The notes beneath the pieces were generated by a model. That model saw only the letters and a program-made list of their open reading frames with translations, had not been told where the DNA came from and ran no database searches. Position numbers and translations under genes: made by a program. Shown piece by piece: positions 10,034-14,590 of a DNA stretch of 16,100 bases. This stretch comes from Temnopleurus reevesii (Eukaryota; Echinodermata; Echinoidea; Temnopleuroida; Temnopleuridae), in NCBI GenBank assembly GCA_036244855.1, contig BQKZ01002905.1, positions 52,731 through 68,830 of the forward strand. The letters are read 5' to 3'. How positions within the stretch are numbered: the first letter of the stretch is position 1; each line of letters opens with the position of its first letter.

Positions 10034-13000
10034 TAGATTTGCCCGAGTATGAGTGTTTGCGTTGTGATTTGATTTTTCCTAAAACCCCAGTTAAACAGGA
10101 GCACTGAAGCAACACGATTCAACCGTCGACTCTTTGTTTACTTCACATATGCAGTTAACTGCCTGCAAACAAAGAGTCATGTTGAAACATGTTCAGTCGG
10201 AGCCTCTACTGTTCACACGTACGTCATGAATGTTTGTTACGTTACCAGAGCCTACACCCAAAGAATAGAGAACGGAGCCTCAAATCACCACGAATTAACT
10301 GACGAACTTTAAGAACCCTGGGCCTTTAGGAAAACATAAGCTCATAAAATTACAGAAAATCTATGTGATCAATGTCATTAATTGACACATTAAATTTTTG
10401 ATTAAAAAAATAACATTGAAGTGCTTGACTTGATAGGCTCAATGACTCCTACGATCTCGGTGAATAGGTGAAAGATCATCGTCATCTTACCGTGTTTCGT
10501 TTCCTTCTGTGTAGCTGCTGCGGTACCACCCCGAGAGACCCGACCAGAGCTCGCCCAGGTACTCGATCTCCAGGAAGTATTCCTTGTTTGCTTCCAAAGC
10601 CTGGTCCAGATCGAAGTGGACGTAGTCGTATCTCTCCGTGTAACGAACGCCACTGACAACCAACTCGTTGTCGCCGTTGTCCGTGAGCTTGTATGAGCGG
10701 ATCTCAATGTTCTTAAGGTGAAGGGTGATCACGGAGGTTGCGACGTCACACCGCATTCTTATCCCGACCGTGCCATCGAATGTGAATCGACGATCATTCG
10801 GACCCAAGTCCTAATGGAAGAACGTTTGGAAAAGAGGCTATCAGCAACATGGCTATCAGACTAGTTATGAAGCAACCAATGCAAAATGAAGCATTTCGTC
10901 TGTGTTTTCAAGAAGCGACGGAAGCTGAAGGGTATTGCTGCATGAATACAAAAAAGTCCCGACATTGCACCAATTCAAAGCGTATCATATTGATAGAAGA
11001 GCACGTTTCAATGAAAGGGTATATCCTCATGGTTTTATGCAACAGTACCCTTTGACTACCATCACTTCGTGAAGTGATCTTTTTATATATTTTTTTTCTT
11101 TATGATAAATGAATTCAGTTCTCTTTTTCCGCCGGCGACGAAAGGCCTAATGTGTTTTGTTTTGTAATTCATAATGTTTATGATCTTGGTCAAACAGTTG
11201 TCTTGTTAGGGGTACACATGCACCTTAAACATGCTAAACAAGCAACATGTTCAGTGGGCTTCGTCAATTTCCTTACTACGTTTAACAAAACAAACAAAAT
11301 GCTACTATACTTTTCAGCAATTTGCTCTTTTTCGTCATTCTTGATTTTGTAATTATTAGTCCTTTAATTAGATTATATCATTGCATTACTTCTCTATTTT
11401 TTGAGTTGTATTTTTGTTGGAAATAAAAAGTAAGATTGACATGACAGTCAAAATATATGCTTTTTCGTGGGATTTATGCTGTTGTTATGTTTCAATTAGT
11501 CATATTTAAAAAGAAATCAATCTGGGTATAATTTATTACTATGAGTAATAAAATTACATCAAGGAGCATTATTTTGATAACAATAGCCACAGACCCCTAC
11601 ACCGCAGCCTAGTGGAGTACATACATATATAATGACTGCGCTATATAAATTATCGAATTATCATTGTACCACGAATAAGAATAAACAATTTCTTACCTCA
11701 TCATAGAGATAAGGTTTGAGATAGAGGTCGTAGCGCAATGGAATAATATCGTATGACAATCGCCCGTCCCACGGCGCCTCCGTAGGAACAATCGGGGTAG
11801 TCGTGGGTGAGTCAGTGGTAACGACCGGTGGTTGCGTAACAGGTGGTTCGGTGGGCGGCGGCTCGGTACGTGGTGGTTCGGTAGGCTCCCTGTTCAATTC
11901 AATGTTTATTAAAAGGAGAGTCTACCCAAAAATAATATTTCTTCAACAGGAGCAAAAAAAATAGATGAACAGAAAAAAAAATTGAGAAAAATTGGACGAC
12001 TAATAAGAAAGTTATGAATGTTTAAATATTTAAACAAAATGGCAACTGATAACGTCATAGGTGCAAAACTGACCATTTATTACATTCATATCAATGTCAT
12101 TAAATGTTACTTTTCCCCCAAATATATGACTTCCTTAAAACTTTAACCATAGGATATCTTTATGATAGATATGTAGATCCACTATTTGCATGTTTACATT
12201 CATACAAACTTTCTGTTGAAATGATGAATTTTGCAACATGTATATAATGAAAACTCTGGTTAGTTGTGCACCCATGATGTCATCAAATTGGCACAATCTT
12301 TGGAAATTTCCACAGATTTTCCCATTTTTTCAAATCTTTAAAAATTCATAACTTTTTTTGTTACTTGTCCGATTTTCTTCAATCTTGTTTTGTTTTACTC
12401 ACCAATTTTTTTTTCTGCTTCTGTTAAAAAAAAATTATTATTTTGGGGTAGACTCTTCTTTTAAAATATATCATTGCAGCCGGGAGGCTGGATTGTGACA
12501 TACCAGTATCATGCAATTAAAAAGGCATATGAAATACATAACAGCAGTGATTAAAATAACATAATATAAGGTGATATATATTCCCCCCAAAATATTTGTC
12601 ACTAATGATTAAGTATATACAGGCCCCGGTCACATAGAGGCCCGGAAGCAACACGATTCAACACGACTCTTGGTAATTCAGTTACCTGCCTCAGAACAAA
12701 GAGTGGTGTTGAATCGTGTTTCTTCCGGAGTCCTATATGACCGCGGCTTAAACAGTAAATAGTGTTAGAGTAAAACTAATAATTTAGTTTGAAAGAAATT
12801 AGTGAGGTAAGTATTAACCGGAAGGTGATCTACAAGCGATGATTGTTATTCAAACGAATAAGATTTTCCGGGTGTGTAGGTTACTAAGAACATAATTGAT
12901 GAATGTATGTTGTTGAGTAACATCCATTCATATTTCACGAAAATGGATTTATGGATAGTATAGCATCATTAAAATAAAGTCTCTCACCGAGGTGAAAACA

Positions 13001-13485
13001 TTATGAAAGATAGGCATGATAAAAAGTGATAAATATCACATGGCAGTATAAAGGTGCTTTACTCATATTGTAATCATGGTAATGGAGTCACATAAGGGGT
13101 GTTGTTCAAAAATTGCAACTGATCGCAAGTTGCAGTTGATCGGAACGCGCCAATCAAAATCATTGACTCATGCGCGTCTTGTTGAATGCGCATACCGCGC
13201 GCGAATGAAAATGCGCGTTACAATTTGCAAAGTTTCAGTTGATTTGCAGTTGATTTTGAGCAACACCCCAGTAGTCTGTGTTCAACATTCGTACCTAGAT
13301 GTTGGTTCGGGCGTCACCTCAAATGTCGGTTCGCAGTGATCAGGTATTAACCCACACATTAGCCCGACCGCGGTCACAACGCATAACCCTGTTATAGCGA
13401 TGGAGATGATTTGAAAGTTGGTGAAGAAATGTCCACCGGACTTTCCTTGGCTGCTCGAGTCATCTATATCCATGGCCTGCGTCAT
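876..13485 (-). CDS. M1 zinc aminopeptidase (aminopeptidase N-like), nine exons, 3' end outside window
   Basis: Exons in gene order: 13485-13295, 11889-11697, 10810-10491, 9598-9322, 7745-7625, 7189-7035, 6190-6077, 4366-4232 (identical copy 2304-2170), 1007-876. Using exon 8 once gives 1638 nt, 546 codons and no stop; every junction keeps phase. Seen: membrane segment about residues 26-47, Pro/Thr stalk about 51-103, PCFDEP at 252-257, GAMEN at 378-382, HELAH at 414-418, second-sphere Glu 437 exactly 18 residues after the last His, and Tyr 500 in ISYDKGA. Known for family M1: the two His and the Glu bind zinc, the HExxH Glu is the general base, GAMEN binds the substrate N-terminus, and the Tyr stabilises the transition state. 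Inferred: a cell-surface ectoenzyme removing N-terminal residues from peptides. M1 ectoenzymes are usually near 950-1000 residues, so about 400 are missing to the left. The TRH-degrading enzyme or another M1 ectoenzyme cannot be excluded. Confidence 0.93.
1058..1344. mobile_element. Palindromic MITE with TTAA ends, copy a
   Basis: Left end TTAA-AAGAAGAGTTCACCC and right end GGGTAGACTTCTT-TTAA are inverted. Inner arms also pair imperfectly around a centre with TTTGATGACGTCATGGGTGC. Same family as 11909-12464. It lies 50 bases upstream of exon 9 in gene sense. No transposase is encoded. Flanking TTAA is typical of piggyBac-type elements; that assignment is inference. The right arm reappears at 3290-3406 in the duplicated block. 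Confidence 0.75.
1549..1611. repeat. Dispersed repeat shared with 9086-9153
   Basis: The stretch from tcactgtcagcag through acaaagtaaacaactt to ttcaagc recurs with few differences at 9086-9153 (and identically at 3611-3673 in the duplicated block). No coding or RNA signature is seen; an old interspersed element is likely. Confidence 0.6.
2170..2304 (-). CDS. Exon 8, second copy (probable assembly duplicate)
   Basis: Sequence, borders and phase are identical to 4232-4366 at an offset of 2062 bases. If both were spliced the frame would survive (135 bp is a multiple of three) and the protein would carry an extra 45-residue tandem copy of the ISYDK segment. M1 enzymes do not have this. The flanking identity and the N at 3289 make an unmerged contig overlap the better explanation. 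Confidence 0.9.
2442..2516 (-). pseudogene. Broken partial copy of exon 8
   Basis: In gene sense it has an intact-looking acceptor CTGCAG|AAAGAGCAA and repeats exon 8 codons KEQFLDQH, then a 4-base gain shifts the frame before the PV.EDDA codons. Homology stops after the CACACCCGG stretch, so the second half of exon 8 and its donor are lacking. The adjoining intron (about 2517-2640) also resembles the sequence upstream of exon 8 (2305-2430), so a ~190-bp unit was tandemly copied. Confidence 0.8.
2655..3250. repeat. Degenerate ~30-bp minisatellite
   Basis: Units of roughly 28-31 bp with the core tcaataaggctcagatatctta recur, for example from 2820, 2850, 3067 and 3095, with many substitutions and longer interruptions. 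Many units keep the GATATC core. Intron between exons 8 and 7. Confidence 0.75.
3289..3289. other. Single ambiguous base (N), contig junction
   Basis: The only N seen in the window. It sits exactly between the two 2061-bp identical blocks, so it marks an assembly join rather than an unread base. Confidence 0.9.
4232..4366 (-). CDS. Exon 8, copy nearer exon 7
   Basis: Encodes 45 residues (458-502), beginning [19 protein letters not shown] and ending [10 protein letters not shown]. It matches the M1 segment running from after TW(D/N) to the catalytic Tyr (Tyr 500 in SYDK). 135 bp, phase 0 both ends; acceptor CCGTAG|AAA at 4367, donor AAG|GTGAGT at 4231. It is identical to 2170-2304. Because the two copies sit in a 2061-bp duplicated block around a single N, they are probably one genomic exon. 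Confidence 0.92.
4504..4578 (-). pseudogene. Broken partial copy of exon 8 (second appearance)
   Basis: Identical to 2442-2516 at offset 2062, inside the duplicated block; most likely the same locus shown twice. Confidence 0.8.
4717..5312. repeat. Degenerate ~30-bp minisatellite (second appearance)
   Basis: Same repeat as 2655-3250 at offset 2062, inside the duplicated block. Confidence 0.75.
5352..5444 (-). pseudogene. Decayed exon 7 copy d, donor lost
   Basis: Open over [18 protein letters not shown] and on to SEPTWDM, then reads two codons into a stop because one base of the donor is lost (GGTAAAG became GGAAAG). The 5' part of the exon and the acceptor are missing. Its left border (5350/5351) is exactly where the 2061-bp duplicated block ends, so this array probably broke the assembly. 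Confidence 0.83.
5540..5641 (-). pseudogene. Decayed exon 7 copy c, with 9-bp insertion
   Basis: Keeps [18 protein letters not shown] and SEPTWDM in one frame, and the donor ATG|GTAAAG. A 9-bp in-frame insertion changes GLGVDH to GLGMFGVDH, and one Asp is changed to Gly. Acceptor and WFGNLVT codons are missing; an A-rich run precedes it in gene sense. Confidence 0.85.
5736..5827 (-). pseudogene. Decayed exon 7 copy b, frameshifted
   Basis: Very close to exon 7 from the WW codons to the ATG|GTAAAG donor, which is preserved. One G is missing in the GGA codon after YVE (plus strand aagtcttcc instead of aagtccttcc), which shifts the frame. The first part of the exon (WFGNLVT) and the acceptor are missing, replaced by A-rich sequence. 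Confidence 0.85.
5911..5985 (-). pseudogene. Decayed exon 7 copy a (nearest the real exon)
   Basis: Reads like exon 7 over DDLWL..GFAS but is the most diverged copy. The distal zinc-ligand Glu codon is changed (LNEG becomes LKKG), there is an inserted stretch after the VE codons, and the last third of the exon and its donor are replaced by unrelated sequence. The first ~21 bases of the exon and the acceptor are absent. It cannot act as an exon. Confidence 0.8.
6077..6190 (-). CDS. Exon 7: distal zinc ligand (functional copy)
   Basis: Encodes residues 420-457, starting [20 protein letters not shown] and ending SEPTWDM. Glu 437 in LNEGFASY is the third zinc ligand, spaced HExxHx18E. It is 114 bp, phase 0 at both ends, with acceptor TTTACAG|TGG at 6191 and donor ATG|GTAAAG at 6076. 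It is the only copy here with the acceptor, the full WFGNLVT start, the catalytic Glu and an open frame. Four degenerate copies follow it in gene sense (5985-5352). Confidence 0.96.
6231..6446 (+). mobile_element. 5'-truncated SINE tail plus ATT/ATC repeat
   Basis: ccaggctaaagcaagggtaataat followed by a tgcgctgtat-like stretch matches the 3' end of the SINEs at 7243 and 8705 (gggctaaagccagggtaata ... gcgctatat). An expanded, decayed ATT/ATC tract follows to 6446. The tRNA-like head is missing. Confidence 0.65.
6447..7034. other. Intron 6 remainder with 15-G run
   Basis: AT-rich intron with no recognised gene. A run of 15 G occurs at 6665-6679 and a TG/AT-rich stretch ending gtgaaaaataaaaaaatatc near 6850-6872 could be the tail of an old retroposon, which I cannot confirm. 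Confidence 0.4.
7035..7189 (-). CDS. Exon 6: catalytic core with GAMEN and HELAH
   Basis: Encodes residues 368-419. [18 protein letters not shown] holds the GAMEN exopeptidase motif (378-382). VSHELAHQ holds the zinc motif HExxH (His 414, Glu 415, His 418). Both are intact, so nothing in this exon suggests a dead enzyme. Acceptor TGTAG|AT at 7190, donor CATCAG|GTAAAT at 7034. It joins exon 5 in phase 1 and exon 7 in phase 0. A tRNA-derived SINE begins about 50 bases upstream in gene sense (7243). Confidence 0.97.
7243..7541 (+). mobile_element. tRNA-derived SINE, older copy
   Basis: Has a tRNA-like head with A box-like tgatgtagtgg (7251-7261) and B box-like cgattcgaaag (7293-7303). The body includes tgctgcactcatcccaggtgaggtgaatggg and the 3' part gggctaaagcctgggtgataat, then gcgctatata and an ATT-type tail. 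It is collinear with 8705-9033 but more mutated. Opposite strand to the host gene, in intron 5. Confidence 0.8.
7625..7745 (-). CDS. Exon 5: linker into the catalytic domain
   Basis: Encodes residues 328-367 plus one base. The peptide begins [10 protein letters not shown] and ends [11 protein letters not shown], matching the IRIWARP and YPLPK landmarks of M1 aminopeptidases at the start of the thermolysin-like domain. N-I-T occurs in TNITTY, a third potential N-glycosylation site. Acceptor TTCTAG|TTC at 7746, donor CAAG|GTGGGT at 7624. It is too short and split to be obvious as an open frame on its own; phase and homology support it. Confidence 0.93.
7746..8704. other. Intron 4, left part, no gene seen
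   Basis: AT-rich intron. The only structure I see is the hairpin at 8158-8182. The open frame at 8448-8855 runs into the SINE and has no coding support. Confidence 0.45.
8158..8182. repeat. Perfect 11-bp stem hairpin
   Basis: atagcgtggtg / caccacgctat are perfect inverted repeats separated by ctt. GC-rich stem in AT-rich surroundings. It could be the end or centre of an unrecognised repeat; no function is claimed. Confidence 0.7.
8705..9033 (+). mobile_element. tRNA-derived SINE, better preserved copy
   Basis: tRNA-like head with RNA polymerase III A box tggtgtagtgg (8715-8725) and B box ggttcgaatct (8768-8778), about 53 bases apart as in tRNAs. It is followed by a unique body containing acccaggtgaggtgaatggg and gggctaaagccagggtaata, then gcgctatatag and a pure ATT tail (about 9001-9026). 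A short tatcat on both sides may be a target duplication, but that is weak. Inserted in intron 4 on the strand opposite the gene. Confidence 0.88.
9086..9153. repeat. Dispersed repeat shared with 1549-1611
   Basis: tcactgtcagcag, agggacaaa, aaagtaaataactt and ttcaagc occur in the same order as at 1549-1611. It starts soon after the SINE tail. Confidence 0.6.
9322..9598 (-). CDS. Exon 4: substrate-pocket segment with PCFDEP
   Basis: Encodes residues 235-327 (first codon split with exon 3). It begins [19 protein letters not shown] and contains PCFDEP. In family M1 the QMQ/FDEP stretch lines the S1 pocket; a Gln here corresponds to the human aminopeptidase N specificity Gln. [15 protein letters not shown] follows, the conserved end of the beta domain. 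N-I-T in GWNITEY is a potential N-glycosylation site. Acceptor CCACCAG|A at 9599, donor AGG|GTGAGT at 9321, leaving in phase 0. Confidence 0.95.
9844..9887. repeat. (TG)n microsatellite, short tract
   Basis: TG units with two TTTG interruptions in intron 3. Confidence 0.95.
9951..10033. repeat. (TG)n microsatellite, long tract
   Basis: Starts as gtgcgtgtgagggtgtgtgggtg and becomes pure TG from about 9980 to 10033. The Thr-His frame across it is a product of the repeat. Confidence 0.95.
10108..10204. mobile_element. Foldback (hairpin) element, copy 1
   Basis: Left arm agcaacacgattcaac...gactctttgttt and right arm aaacaaagagtc.tgttgaa form an imperfect stem around gcagttaactgc. The same arms and centre recur at 12623-12748. 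Short, palindromic and non-coding: a MITE-like element is inferred. Confidence 0.7.
10491..10810 (-). CDS. Exon 3: M1 N-terminal beta domain
   Basis: Encodes residues 129-234 plus two bases of codon 235. It starts [19 protein letters not shown] and ends with the [16 protein letters not shown] region, the usual M1 signature just ahead of the ATxQ/FDEP segment. The N-E-T near the end is a potential N-glycosylation site. Acceptor CATTAG|GAC at 10811, donor ACG|GTAAGA at 10490. GC content is visibly higher than in the flanking introns. The other reading frames through this exon are shadows. Confidence 0.95.
10811..11696. other. Intron 2, no gene; small palindrome at 11061-11078
   Basis: AT-rich intron. 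atcacttc-gt-gaagtgat (11061-11078) is a perfect 8-bp inverted repeat followed by a T-rich run. At about 11630-11660 gactgcgctatataaatta resembles the SINE 3' end, possibly a small SINE remnant. Nothing else recognised. Confidence 0.5.
11697..11889 (-). CDS. Exon 2: Pro/Thr/Glu stalk and start of M1 ectodomain
   Basis: Encodes residues 64-128. The first half is a low-complexity stalk with repeated EPPT/TEPP units and TTDSPTTTP, of the kind that carries O-glycans in membrane-anchored ectoenzymes (family knowledge; glycosylation is inferred). The second half, beginning [20 protein letters not shown], matches the start of the M1 N-terminal beta domain. Acceptor GAACAG|G at 11890, donor GAG|GTAAGA at 11696. 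It enters in phase 2 and leaves in phase 0, fitting both neighbours. The end of a palindromic MITE (11909) lies only 20 bases upstream of the exon. Confidence 0.92.
11909..12464. mobile_element. Palindromic MITE with TTAA ends, full-length copy c
   Basis: Left end TTAA-AAGGAGAGTCTACCC and right end GGGGTAGACTCTTCTT-TTAA. Arms of about 180 bp pair imperfectly (AATAAGAAAGTTATGAAT on the left against ATTCATAAC.TTTTT on the right; AACTGATAACGTCATAGGTGC against GCACCCATGATGTCATCAA). The ~190-bp centre holds no open frame. 556 bp, no transposase, so non-autonomous. It lies in intron 1 with its end 20 bases from exon 2. Confidence 0.85.
12623..12748. mobile_element. Foldback (hairpin) element, copy 2
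   Basis: gccccggtcacatag...ccggaagcaacacgattcaac pairs with gttgaatcgtgtttcttccgg...ctatatgaccgcggc across a ~40-base centre containing gtaattcagtta. The arms are more complete than in 10108-10204, where the outer ends are lost. Confidence 0.8.
13096..13269. mobile_element. Short inverted-repeat element next to exon 1 donor
   Basis: Ends ggggtgttgttcaaaa and ttttgagcaacacccc are inverted. Inside, gttgcagttgat and cagttgatttgcagttgat repeat, and the centre is rich in gcgc. 174 bp, non-coding, 25 bases downstream (gene sense) of the exon 1 donor. A MITE of a third family is inferred; no second copy is seen here. Confidence 0.65.
13295..13485 (-). CDS. Exon 1 (first coding exon): cytoplasmic tail and membrane anchor
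   Basis: Encodes residues 1-63 plus two bases of codon 64. The tail starts [15 protein letters not shown] and is followed by a hydrophobic run from IISIAITG to VGLMCGLI (about 26-47), then [13 protein letters not shown]. No cleavable signal peptide is evident; this is the signal-anchor layout of type II M1 ectopeptidases. The donor is AG|GTACGA at 13294. Two in-frame ATGs lie close together (13485 and 13473). The second sits in GCCATGG, a strong Kozak context, so the real start may be residue 5. Directly upstream is a run of 19 T (gene sense) ending GAACAG, which looks like a 3' splice site. The 5' UTR may therefore start in an upstream exon I cannot locate. Confidence 0.85.
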
Positions 13486-13514
13486 CTTGCTGTTCAAAAA
13501 AAAAAAAAAAAAAA
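13486..13514 (-). promoter_or_regulatory. Possible 3' splice site before the first coding exon
   Basis: In gene sense a 19-base T run is followed by GAACAG and then CAAGATG. This is a good polypyrimidine tract plus AG, so the start codon may lie in exon 2 of the transcript, with a 5' UTR exon further right. No convincing TATA or initiator was identified. Confidence 0.5.
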
Positions 13515-14590
13515 TATGTGAATGATGTAAACTTGCGATTATGCAATGATTTCACATTATGAATAACACGATATAAAGTATTTCCTTAAAATCAAGAGCT
13601 CCAATTCAATGGTACTTTGTAATGCTATTCAAAGCCGGCTAGTGATTGTTGAGTCCACACAATTCAATACACGGAGTACGGATCCATTGTCCATGACCCA
13701 CTTTATTTTGCGGAAATAGTTTGTATCGTGTTTTATTATTATGCAATTATTTCAGATTACTAGGTTTGATTATTTTCAACTATAAAGACTGAGCTCTTTG
13801 GAAGGGCAATATTCATAACTCAACATGCTAAAAGGGCTACATGTTATAAAGGAAATAAGAATATAAATAAATAATTGACGAAACTAGGAAGTAGATATAG
13901 ATACTGGAGCAATTTATTAATATACACGTGCAGATTCTGTTCATCGGTCAATTTGAATTCCACCTAAAATAAAGGACGATGGATAAAATCCAAATACACC
14001 CCTCTCCCCACCCCAACCCCCTCCCCAAAAAGAGGAATAAATCCACGTTTCAGTATTCAAGAGCAATTACATTCACAAATTAAATGAACTGGGTCCTGTA
14101 ACATAAAGATTTCCAATCAGTGGTATATGTTGGTTCGCGCAGAAGTGTCCATCTATTAAGTTACAACGCCTTTTCTGCCTTCGCTGGAGGGAGATCAAAT
14201 CTGAAACACCGTATGTACGAAGTTCAACAAATATCGCATGTTGATAGGATTATCTGTAACTCAGTTTATCTACTGTATATAAGGGTTATGCTGTATATTA
14301 CACAAAATGTATATAATTACAACTGAGGCATTGTTAGAATATCTAAAATCTATAGATTTTGTTACACGAGGTTGAAGTACAATAAATTGACGAATACATC
14401 ATGAAACACTAACTAGTAAAAAAAAAACCACTAGATATTGGCTAAAAAGGCAGTTTCATACATGGATGTTTGTTGGCTAAAATTATGTACAATAATGAGC
14501 AGAATCTGTAACATTCTGCTCAACGTTGCAAAATGTTCCATCCGTTGTTTCCGAACACATGTTCTTGTTCTCTTTCTAATCAATATTGGT
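13515..14590. other. Upstream or 5' intron region, no gene seen
   Basis: AT-rich. Contains a C-rich stretch (about 13998-14030), a 16-bp perfect palindrome aaaatctatagatttt at 14345-14360, and an inverted repeat gagcagaat/attctgctc at 14497-14521. The open frame at 14120-14326 has no support. A 5' UTR exon or the promoter could lie here but I cannot place it. Confidence 0.4.

Noticed and set aside
9927..10115. Thr-His repeat protein
   Set aside because: Translation of the (TG)n microsatellite.
11630..11660. SINE remnant in intron 2
   Set aside because: Only gcgctatat and a few flanking bases match; too short to list as a separate element.
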